A stretch of DNA of 55,114 bases, from NCBI GenBank assembly GCA_018821305.1, contig JAHJMN010000189.1, positions 1 to 55,114 of the forward strand, written 5' to 3'. The DNA comes from Myxococcota bacterium. Lineage in GTDB: Bacteria > Myxococcota_A > Polyangia > HGW-17. Below the pieces are notes generated by a model. The model was not told where the DNA came from. It worked only from the letters and a program-made list of their open reading frames with translations, and did no database searches. Below are positions 35,504-42,488 of the stretch, in pieces; within the stretch, counting starts at the first letter, position 1, and the number at the start of each line of letters is the position of its first letter. A program made the position numbers and the translations under genes.

Positions 35504-36067
35504 ATGTTCGGTATAGATTCAATAGTTAAAATGGCAGCGCCGATTGCAAGTCAATTGATAATGGGCGCAATTCAATCAACCCCGCAAGGAGCAGCAATCA
35601 TGGGCGCTCTGAGCATTTTTCAGCAGTTGAGCAATTCTGGCTCTTCCGGTCCTGATGCTATGACAGCTGGAGTATTACCCGATGCAATCTCAAAATTTAT
35701 TGAGAATGCCCGAAAAATGCTTAATCGGTTTCCATTCTTTGGGCGTCCGGATATGCCAGGGCGAATTCAAAAAAAGGACAGTTCTCAGAGTGAAATCAAT
35801 AGCATTCTCGCTTCCAACATGTCCATTGAAGAAAAGATCCTGATGATCGCCTCAGTAATGACGGACGATATGACTAAGGATCTCGAGAAGCTCCTTAAAA
35901 AACAGGGACAACAGGCAAACGGAACCGGGGGCAGTAACTCCCAGAATCTCGAAAACAAAATTCAAGTTCTCATGGGCAGGATTAACCGCCTTCAAACAAC
36001 ATCAAGTAATATGCTTCAAGCTATGCACACTACAAAGCGAGCTCTGATTTCCAACATAAGAGTATAA
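35504..36067 (+). CDS. Unrecognised small helical protein
   Basis: A 187-residue protein, not recognised. It has no Cys, no signal peptide and no long membrane helix; a Gly/Ala/Ile-rich N-terminus (about 8-45), a Ser/Gly linker, a Pro/Arg-rich stretch (FFGRPDMPGR), two helical blocks and a Gly/Ser/Asn hinge (about 137-146) before a C-terminal helix are visible. A near-perfect AAAGGAGGT precedes the ATG, so it may be highly translated. It is followed 10 bases later by another unknown gene. A secreted or assembling protein is a guess only. Confidence 0.55.
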   Translation: MFGIDSIVKMAAPIASQLIMGAIQSTPQGAAIMGALSIFQQLSNSGSSGPDAMTAGVLPDAISKFIENARKMLNRFPFFGRPDMPGRIQKKDSSQSEINSILASNMSIEEKILMIASVMTDDMTKDLEKLLKKQGQQANGTGGSNSQNLENKIQVLMGRINRLQTTSSNMLQAMHTTKRALISNIRV

Positions 36068-36077
36068 GGAGATTAAC

Positions 36078-36575
36078 ATGAACACCGTAGCAACAAATGA
36101 TCGATTTTCTGAAGAAGAAATTTTAAAAAGAGCCGCTGCCCTTGCAAAAGGAGAGGACGAACCTGGTTTTATACTCAATATACCAAGAGATGAAGTTTAC
36201 TCCATGGCAGCATTGTCACTTCTTTGTGCCCTTTATGGTTCTAAATCTGAGGCAATAACAATAATTGAAGGTGCACGAGCTTTTTTTCCATCTGATGGAA
36301 CCATGGGAACGATTCATGCTCGCATCTGCAGGCTTTTTGAAATGCGCGAAGAACTCTTGGAGATTCTTGTATCTACAGAAAACTGGGCGGAAATGTCGTG
36401 TGAAGACCGTCTGGAAAGAATGGAAATGGCGTTGGAAGAAGGATTTTATGAACAGTTAACCAGGGAAAAATCGAGATTGGGAATAATCCCGGCCCATCTC
36501 ACAGAAAGGCATAAAAATCTTATAGCCCGAATACCTGTTGTGGAAAATCGAAATTTGAACTGCAAGTATAGTTAG
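36078..36575 (+). CDS. Unrecognised small protein, possible helical-repeat partner
   Basis: A 165-residue acidic, helical protein that I do not recognise. Residues about 35-80 (YSMAALSLLCALYGSKSEAI ... GARAFFPSD) have the helix-turn-helix rhythm of TPR-like repeats, which would suit a chaperone or adaptor. It follows the 35504 gene by 10 bases with AAGGAG upstream, so the two are almost certainly co-expressed. The ending is unstructured (ENRNLNCKYS). Confidence 0.5.
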   Translation: MNTVATNDRFSEEEILKRAAALAKGEDEPGFILNIPRDEVYSMAALSLLCALYGSKSEAITIIEGARAFFPSDGTMGTIHARICRLFEMREELLEILVSTENWAEMSCEDRLERMEMALEEGFYEQLTREKSRLGIIPAHLTERHKNLIARIPVVENRNLNCKYS

Positions 36576-36668
36576 TCTGCGGACATATAAATTTTGACTA
36601 ATATTCTTCCAAAACAAACACATACAATATTACAATTATCTCTATGTTTTATTGATAAGATAGAGTTA

Positions 36669-36697
36669 TTGACAATCAAGTCTATTCGGTTTAGTTA
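36669..36697 (+). promoter_or_regulatory. Weak candidate promoter of the FAD oxidoreductase gene
   Basis: TTGACA (36669-36674) is a perfect -35, with TAGTTA 17 bases later. The -10 is poor, so the site is tentative. Confidence 0.3.
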
Positions 36698-36730
36698 TTT
36701 CATGGGTAGGAATTTTATAAGGAATACATC

Positions 36731-38056
36731 ATGAATCACACTGAGAAACTCGACTTATTGTGCAAATCAATTAAAGACAAGGTCGCAAAAAAGGCAGCAG
36801 TTACTTTCGAAAAATCATCTGTTTCCCATTTTGTACCAAATCCTGATGATCCCAGATTTAAAAGGGAAAAAATTAACATCAGGGATTTTAATGAAATTCT
36901 TTCAATAGATACTGAAAACAATACGTGTACAGCGGAAAGTGGAGTCACATTTGAAAAACTTGTTGCAGCAACCCTTGAACACGGACTCATTCCCAAATGC
37001 GTTCCAGAGTTGCGCACAATTACTATAGGTGGCGCTGTTTCCGGGTGCAGTGTTGAATCCATGTCTTATAAATTCGGTGGTTTTCACGACTCCTGCACAG
37101 AATATGAAACGGTCACATCCGATGGTAATATTGTCATCTGCTCTGAAAATGAAAATTCTGATATTTTTCATCTTTTGCATAACTCATTTGGGACTCTTGG
37201 CGTTATAACTTCACTTAAATTTAAATTAATAAAAGCCAAACCATATGTAAAAATGAACTATGTAGTAAAAAATACTATTGAAGAATACCGGGACTTTCTT
37301 GCTGAGTCAATGTCTTCAAATGAAATTGATTTTATTGATGGAATAGTATTTGGCCCCGATCACTTTACAGCTTGTCTTGGAATAATGACTGATGAAGTCC
37401 CCTACCTTTCTTCATATCAGGGTACGGAAATCTATCACCGCAGTGTCCAGACTAAAAATCAAGACTACATGAAAATTCAGGATTATTTTTTCCGTTATGA
37501 TCACGACTGTCATTGGTTAACGGAAACAATTCCACCATTGACTTTAAAGCCTGTTAGAAAACTTTTCGGCCGATGGTTTTTGGGATCTACAAATTTAATC
37601 AAATGGTCCAAACGACTTAGATATATCATGAAAATGAAACGGAGACCAGAAGTTGTCGTTGATGTGTTTATTCCGGGGAAGAATTTCGTTCCTTTTCTTG
37701 AGTGGTATAAATCAGACTTTTCCTTCTACCCTCTATGGGTTGTTCCATACAGATATCCAGAGGTTTACCCATGGATAAACCCTCAGTTTGCAGAGGGAAT
37801 GGGAGATGACAACCTCATCATTGATTTTGCAGTATATGGTAAGAAAAACAATAATCCAAATCTCGATTATTCAAAGTTGCTGGAAGACAAAGTCTATGAA
37901 CTTAACGGTGTTAAAACTTTAATATCCCGAAATCATTATACAGAAAAAAGATTCTGGGAAATATATAACGAGCCTGCCTATAGCGATGTGAAAAAGCGTA
38001 TGGATCCCGCTGGTTTGTTTCTGGATATCTATTCAAAATTTAACAATCAGAAATAG
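36731..38056 (+). CDS. FAD-binding oxidoreductase of the DHCR24-like type
   Basis: A 441-residue flavoprotein with the PCMH-type FAD domain (about 35-190). Segments CTAESGVTFEKLV, the PELRTITIGGAVSGCSVESM block and SYKFGGFHDSCTEYETVTSD resemble delta-24 sterol reductase and related FAD enzymes, with the VGG(x)ISG-like turn and ES.S.K.G pattern. No covalent-FAD His is seen at the usual place. The C-terminal half (about 200-440) is the substrate part. The substrate is unknown; sterols are unlikely to be assumed from context. It stands alone, with AAGGA before the start, and converges on the RqcH-like gene. Confidence 0.8.
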   Translation: MNHTEKLDLLCKSIKDKVAKKAAVTFEKSSVSHFVPNPDDPRFKREKINIRDFNEILSIDTENNTCTAESGVTFEKLVAATLEHGLIPKCVPELRTITIGGAVSGCSVESMSYKFGGFHDSCTEYETVTSDGNIVICSENENSDIFHLLHNSFGTLGVITSLKFKLIKAKPYVKMNYVVKNTIEEYRDFLAESMSSNEIDFIDGIVFGPDHFTACLGIMTDEVPYLSSYQGTEIYHRSVQTKNQDYMKIQDYFFRYDHDCHWLTETIPPLTLKPVRKLFGRWFLGSTNLIKWSKRLRYIMKMKRRPEVVVDVFIPGKNFVPFLEWYKSDFSFYPLWVVPYRYPEVYPWINPQFAEGMGDDNLIIDFAVYGKKNNNPNLDYSKLLEDKVYELNGVKTLISRNHYTEKRFWEIYNEPAYSDVKKRMDPAGLFLDIYSKFNNQK

Positions 38057-38083
38057 ACCAATTTCATTCTAAATTCATTGAAT

Positions 38084-39451
38084 CTAAAATAATTCCGATT
38101 CTACACTTTTTTTCAATCTTTCAAGACGAGTTGGATCAAGTTCTATTTGAATATTTGTCTGACTACTTACATATACTTTGCCCTGTTGGCCTTTTACTGC
38201 TTTGACAAATTTTTTCCTTGCGTACATAACATCGCCGCTACCATTTTTTCTCGCATCACTATATAAAAGAGCAATCGTTGCTGCATCCTTTAATGTTTCT
38301 TTATCAATTTCTATATTGCCTGTAAAAGCAACGACATGTGAACCTGGAAAATCCCTGACATGGAACCAATAATCATTTCCCCTGGCCTTTGAAAAGGTCA
38401 GGGAGTGATTATCAGAAGCCGTTTTTCCGCATAAAATTATAATTCCTGCCTCGGATATATATTTTCTCATGCCAGGCTCAGATTTAAATTTTTCTTTTCT
38501 TTTTTGACCTGACTTGAATTCATTCATAAATGACTGAATGTCATCTTCAGTAAATTCACGGTTTTTTACTTCTACAAGTCGGTCCTGTAGTTTAATAAGA
38601 CGAGTTGATGCTACTTCAATAGTTTTCCTGCCTTTTGTATATTTTTTGTAAAAATATTCAGCTGCTTTTACAGGTCTAGTAACACCTTCCGGAAAAATAA
38701 TTTCACAGGGCCCCAGCCCGTCGGGAGCTTCCGTCCATATTTTATGGCGCTCTAACGGATTCCATTCTGAAAGAGTTATATATATAAGGTCTCCAAGTCT
38801 ACGTAGTTCAAGATCTTTTTGGGCTCTTTTACAATCGCTTTCTATATTTCCTATAAGCTTTTCAAGACGTTTTATTTCAGTTCTTCGTCGTTTTTCAAGA
38901 AGACCAATTACTTTGGCCTTTATTGAATTTTTGTAATCTTCGTAAAACCAGGAAAGGTAATCAATATCTTGTTTTAATAAATTTTGTTGTGGTTGTTCAA
39001 AGACTGCGGGAAGAGAATACAGTGCACCAGGCAAAAGATTTCTTGATACAGAATCAGAAACATAGGCACTGTATTTTATAATATTGTTTTCATCCAGAAG
39101 GAAAAGATTGGAATGTCTTCCAGTAAGCTCACAACATAAAGAGTATCCTGATGAAAAGGCAAATCTAACAATACGATCACCCTGTCGTTCGAGTTTAATT
39201 TCTTCAAGAAAGGCCCCTGTTAAGTGTTTGCGAAGTAGCATACCAAAGGGCGACATTTCTCCACGAGTTGGAATGTTTTCCACCACTGAAATCCATGAAT
39301 AACCAGGAATAACGGAAATCAGCAGAATTTTTTTATCCAGATGAAAACCCCAAATTCCGACCGCAGGCTCAATAATTTTCACCAAACGTTTTCCATATAT
39401 AAAAACAAGATTTTCTACAATGTATTTTAACTCTATAGAGCTTACGTTCAT
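38084..39451 (-). CDS. Short RqcH/NFACT-family protein
   Basis: A 455-residue relative of RqcH/Rqc2, which adds C-terminal Ala tails on stalled 50S-bound nascent chains. The NFACT-N block has MLLRKHLTGAFLEEI, GDRIVRF (the Asp-Arg pair) and TGRHSNLFLL. A coiled coil (about 200-245) and the NFACT-R domain follow (YWFHVRDFPGSHVVAF, then ARKKFVKAVKGQQGKVYV). Compared with the about 570-residue Bacillus protein, the helix-hairpin-helix segment between GALYSLP and the coiled coil is missing. Tail synthesis is thus plausible but not certain. Confidence 0.85.
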   Translation of the reverse strand: MNVSSIELKYIVENLVFIYGKRLVKIIEPAVGIWGFHLDKKILLISVIPGYSWISVVENIPTRGEMSPFGMLLRKHLTGAFLEEIKLERQGDRIVRFAFSSGYSLCCELTGRHSNLFLLDENNIIKYSAYVSDSVSRNLLPGALYSLPAVFEQPQQNLLKQDIDYLSWFYEDYKNSIKAKVIGLLEKRRRTEIKRLEKLIGNIESDCKRAQKDLELRRLGDLIYITLSEWNPLERHKIWTEAPDGLGPCEIIFPEGVTRPVKAAEYFYKKYTKGRKTIEVASTRLIKLQDRLVEVKNREFTEDDIQSFMNEFKSGQKRKEKFKSEPGMRKYISEAGIIILCGKTASDNHSLTFSKARGNDYWFHVRDFPGSHVVAFTGNIEIDKETLKDAATIALLYSDARKNGSGDVMYARKKFVKAVKGQQGKVYVSSQTNIQIELDPTRLERLKKSVESELF

Positions 39452-39480
39452 TTTCTAATCCAATGTGAATACTTGTTATA

Positions 39481-39515
39481 GTTAATGTTCGGTAATACGA
39501 TCTTTTCAAGTTTAA
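39481..39515 (+). repeat. Structured repeat fragment (left arm)
   Basis: The sequence taatacgatcttttcaag is shared with the repeat at 49187-49204, preceded by GTTAATGTTCGG versus GTTAATGTCCTG. No right arm is visible, so it is a remnant. Confidence 0.5.
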
Positions 39516-39556
39516 AACAAATTTGGACTGATTCCACGAATACCTTAATTTTTTAA

Positions 39557-39583
39557 CAGGTAAGCAGGCAAACAGGAATCAGG
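39557..39583 (-). repeat. CCTG-array repeat, copy 3
   Basis: On this strand CCTG tetramers occur with spacings of 7, 8 and 8 bases (CAGG at 39557, 39565, 39573 and 39580 on the plus strand). Words around them (TGCTCCTGA, CCTGTTT, CCTGTTAA) match copies 1 and 2. Confidence 0.55.
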
Positions 39584-39598
39584 AGCATGGTGTAGATA

Positions 39599-39826
39599 TC
39601 AGGCAAGGATCGAAAGAATCGTATTTGATGATTTGCCCTCAAGAAGAGCCTCAAGGAGTGTATCGAGAACCTCGATATCACTTATTGTACTTATTTTTTC
39701 CATTAAATGATCTTCTCCACGCCTATTAAGTCTTTTATATATCGCCCTATAGAAATCACTACGCAGGTTTTTATATGGAACATATTCGATTGCGGTAGAA
39801 GAATAATTTTCGATTTTCTCAACCAT
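39599..39826 (-). CDS. Small unrecognised protein
   Basis: A 75-residue protein with mixed helices and a Leu-rich end (IEVLDTLLEALLEGKSSN). No known motif was seen. It has an ATG start with a purine run (GAGAGAT) about 10 bases upstream. It lies alone between a CCTG repeat and a 320-base gap. A chance frame cannot be excluded, although its composition is gene-like. Confidence 0.4.
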   Translation of the reverse strand: MVEKIENYSSTAIEYVPYKNLRSDFYRAIYKRLNRRGEDHLMEKISTISDIEVLDTLLEALLEGKSSNTILSILA

Positions 39827-40084
39827 AATCTCTCACAGCCTTTCAAAATATCTCCGGAATTGCAATTTTTCCGGTTCTAATGTTCAATTAGTAACTCTTT
39901 TAAATTATTAAGAATATACTAATACACCTATATTTAAAGTTCACTGAAAATAAATTCCAGGACAATGTTCATTGGCAAAATATGCCATGGAGAGATCGAC
40001 GGAGCAATTATTTGAATAAAATCCTTGCAAGTAATTGAAAAATGTAATTAATATTCGAATGAACACATCCTGTCAGATTTTGAT

Positions 40085-40111
40085 ATTTCAATGCATTGTT
40101 TGCATTGAAAT
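40085..40111. promoter_or_regulatory. Palindrome overlapping the 40147 promoter
   Basis: ATTTCAATGCA (40085-40095), spacer TTGTT, TGCATTGAAAT (40101-40111): a perfect 11-bp inverted repeat. It covers the candidate -35 at 40100-40105, as a repressor operator would. Confidence 0.55.
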
Positions 40112-40128
40112 CACGTATCTGTTATTAT
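40100..40128 (+). promoter_or_regulatory. Candidate promoter of the 40147 lipoprotein gene
   Basis: TTGCAT (40100-40105), 17 bases, TATTAT (40123-40128). Spacing is ideal; the -35 is moderate and the -10 is one base from consensus. Confidence 0.45.
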
Positions 40129-40146
40129 CGCGCACTGGAGGTTGTC

Positions 40147-40866
40147 ATGAAAATATCAGCAGCAGCATTTCTCGTATTTTTTTTAATGTCAGCATGCAAT
40201 CTGCCGGGGAAAAAAACAACCTCGGAAAGTTCCACGAATGATCAATCCAAACCATCAAATCAAACTCCCAATCAAGGAATTAGTTTAAGCAAAATACTTG
40301 ATTTTTATGATGAAGTTCAATCCGTTGAAAGTAAATTCCAGACTGAAATCATTGTCGATGGCAACAGTCAGGGCACGAGTGAGGGTACTTATACTTATAA
40401 CAGGGGATCGTCAAGATGGGTTTACTATAAAAACGACAAAGTTATCCGTATTGTTGAGTGCGAACCGGACAGAGCAATAGTGAAAGTTCCTGTTAAAAGT
40501 AAAAAAAATCCGGAAAAAATAGTACAAGAGAAAAAATCAAAATTTCCCTGTGTAATGCAAGCTATTGTTCATTATTCCGGAGCATTCAGCGGAAACACTC
40601 TTACTCGTAAAGAAAATATCTATACCGTTGATAAGCATGATGCAGCCGCCAGGCATATTATTCAGGTTACCCACAAAAAGAGTGGGATGACAATTATCTA
40701 TAAGTTTCTTGATATTAAATTTACTCCTATGCCAGGAAAATCACTACCTGCTCCGGTAAAAACTGAAGAAAAGCCAGCTCCTTCCACGGATAAGGCTCCA
40801 GTTGGTGTGACTAAACCTGCAAATAAAGAAATAAAGAAAACTGAAGAAGAAGAGCCCCCATTATAA
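40147..40866 (+). CDS. Predicted lipoprotein, possibly LolA-like fold
   Basis: A 239-residue lipoprotein with lipobox FLMSAC (Cys17) followed by an Asn/Ser/Gln linker. Residues about 55-195 (YDEVQSVESKFQTEIIV ... GTYTYNRGSSRWVYYKNDK) have the alternating strands seen in LolA/LolB-like sheets; homology is not certain. The C-terminus is Pro/Lys/Glu-rich. GGAGG lies 5 bases before the ATG at 40147, which is preferred over an in-frame upstream start. It begins the run that leads to the RsbW-like ATPase and bactofilin genes. Confidence 0.6.
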   Translation: MKISAAAFLVFFLMSACNLPGKKTTSESSTNDQSKPSNQTPNQGISLSKILDFYDEVQSVESKFQTEIIVDGNSQGTSEGTYTYNRGSSRWVYYKNDKVIRIVECEPDRAIVKVPVKSKKNPEKIVQEKKSKFPCVMQAIVHYSGAFSGNTLTRKENIYTVDKHDAAARHIIQVTHKKSGMTIIYKFLDIKFTPMPGKSLPAPVKTEEKPAPSTDKAPVGVTKPANKEIKKTEEEEPPL

Positions 40867-40927
40867 TCATTTCGCCTACTGACCTTTCAGTAAAGTATAT
40901 CCGGAAATGCCGGATTTTGAGGTATTA

Positions 40928-41869
40928 ATGGCAAGCAAAATAAACCTGTGTATTATTTCAGGAGAAGACCGTGCAATAGTCCCCGCAATTGAGGAAATAC
41001 TTCGCGATACAGGTCAGAATATTAATATTCAATTTGTTTCCTTTGAGGAATGTATAAAAACTGATAAACATCAGTTATGTGTTATACTTACAGGTTCAGG
41101 AGAGGTTGAAAAGACTCTTGAATATGTAAATCAACCTGTATCTTTTGCAAGGAAGATTATTCCCGTACTTTACACTGAAGGCACTCTTGACAATATGATT
41201 GCACTCTTGTCACATTGTGACATTGATCAGGTTATAAGGCGTGAATATAACTGGGAAAACAACCTCCGAGTTGTTCTTAATGTCCTTTTTACCGGTGAAA
41301 TATTCGGAATGGAAAAATACATCGGGAAAGATGATCAGGTTTCTTATCTCAGATTTAATGACTACAAGGGCAGACAGGATGTCCTTGAAAAAGTAAGAAA
41401 TATTGCTCAGGATATGGGTCTGAGGAGAATACGTCGTGAACATGCAGTTGAAGCGGCGGAAGAACTTGTCATGAACGCACTCTATAATGCTCCCCGTGAA
41501 GAAGATGGCGAAATGATTTTTGGGAATATTGATCCACATAAAAGAGTGCAAATGGATTCGCCCAAACCAGTATCTCTTAGATACAGCGTTACTCAGGAAG
41601 GTCTTTATATGGCTGTTAGAGATCGTTTTGGTGCGCTGGATAAAAACACGGTCCTTTCTTACATAAAAAAATGCCTCTACTCGAAAGAACAGATTGACCG
41701 AAAAACCATCGGAGCCGGGCTTGGAATCTTTCTGACTGTTCGAAGGGTTCAATCCTATATTGTTAATGTAGCCCCTGATGTAGCTACAGAGATTATAATA
41801 AGTCTTCGTCAAGCTAAAGAAATTGGGGTTCCAGCAGTAATGGCATTTTTCAGGTATTCAAGGGAATGA
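40928..41869 (+). CDS. RsbW-like ATPase with a receiver-like N-terminus
   Basis: A 313-residue cytoplasmic protein. The first 125 residues alternate strand and helix like a receiver domain but lack a clear acidic pocket. The C-terminal part is a GHKL ATPase of the anti-sigma/kinase kind, with N box AVEAAEELVMNALYNA, G1 RDRFGALDK and G2 GAGLGIFLTV. It lacks a His dimerisation domain, so it may bind or phosphorylate a partner in the way RsbW does. The ATG at 40928 follows GAGG; one at 40907 has a poorer site. ATGA overlap couples it to the bactofilin gene. Confidence 0.75.
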   Translation: MASKINLCIISGEDRAIVPAIEEILRDTGQNINIQFVSFEECIKTDKHQLCVILTGSGEVEKTLEYVNQPVSFARKIIPVLYTEGTLDNMIALLSHCDIDQVIRREYNWENNLRVVLNVLFTGEIFGMEKYIGKDDQVSYLRFNDYKGRQDVLEKVRNIAQDMGLRRIRREHAVEAAEELVMNALYNAPREEDGEMIFGNIDPHKRVQMDSPKPVSLRYSVTQEGLYMAVRDRFGALDKNTVLSYIKKCLYSKEQIDRKTIGAGLGIFLTVRRVQSYIVNVAPDVATEIIISLRQAKEIGVPAVMAFFRYSRE

Positions 41870-42243
41870 AATTAAAAAAACAGCATGAAACCAGTGAAAT
41901 AAATACTTTGATAGGCGAAGGAACTTCCTTCAAGGGTGAATTAAGTTTTGAAGGCACAGTTCGAATTGATGGCACGCTTTCCGGCAATATAAAAGCACCG
42001 TCAGCAACTTTGATAGTTGGCTCAAAAGGCAAAGTAGAAGGCGATATCGTCCTGAAAGAGTTTAACTTATCTGGTCACTTCAACGGAAAAGCAGAAGTAA
42101 CAGAAATAACCCGCCTGTCTTCTTCCAGTAACTTTACTGGCGAACTCCATACTCAGGAATTTCAGGTCGAAAGCGGAGCTCAGTTTAACGGCACCTGTAA
42201 AATGATGCATGAACAACTTAAACCCAACACTAAGTCTAAATAG
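41866..42243 (+). CDS. Bactofilin (polymer-forming cytoskeletal protein)
   Basis: A 125-residue beta-helix protein. Repeated strands (LSFEGTVRIDGTLSGNIKA, LIVGSKGKVEGDIVLKEF, GHFNGKAEVT, QVESGAQFNGTC) match the bactofilin/DUF583 core, which self-assembles into filaments at the membrane. Short charged ends flank it. It starts within the stop of the ATPase gene. Its TAG stop is the start of a repeat fragment. Confidence 0.9.
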   Translation: MKLKKQHETSEINTLIGEGTSFKGELSFEGTVRIDGTLSGNIKAPSATLIVGSKGKVEGDIVLKEFNLSGHFNGKAEVTEITRLSSSSNFTGELHTQEFQVESGAQFNGTCKMMHEQLKPNTKSK

Positions 42244-42275
42244 TTACTGTCCTGTAATTCGCGAAGAAATTATTG
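42241..42275 (+). repeat. Structured repeat fragment after bactofilin
   Basis: tagttactgtcctgtaat followed by TCGCGAAG is the left terminal arm joined to right-half sequence; the middle is missing, suggesting a deleted copy. It begins with the bactofilin TAG stop. Confidence 0.6.
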
Positions 42276-42414
42276 TTGCTTTCAACTGACAGATTGATTC
42301 TTTACTTTCAAATCAATATAATCTAAATAAAACGCACTGTAAAATGTACACCCTTCTGGGTATTAAAGTCTTATATTGTTATATTTTTCGCCGATGTCAG
42401 GTAAAGTAACTTGA

Positions 42415-42472
42415 TAATGTCCTGAAATAATATTATTTCTTCTTCTCGAAGCATATTTCAGAACACGAACAA
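42415..42472 (+). repeat. Structured repeat, short copy upstream of the hybrid kinase
   Basis: TGTCCTGAAATA and TATTTCAGAACA pair at 11 of 12 positions around CTTCTTCTCGAAG. The right end (CAGAACACGAAC) is the usual terminal sequence and lies 17 bases before the kinase start. Confidence 0.55.
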
Positions 42473-42488
42473 ATTAGAGATTTTAAGA

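Larger units (their letters stand above)
39827..40146. other. 320-base intergenic region
   Basis: Separates divergent genes. Apart from the promoter and palindrome at 40085-40128 it holds only A/T-rich sequence with no gene or repeat that I can support. Confidence 0.5.

Noticed and set aside
41210-41812. Minus-strand frame of 200 codons
   Set aside because: Antisense to the RsbW-like ATPase, whose N and G boxes are clear.
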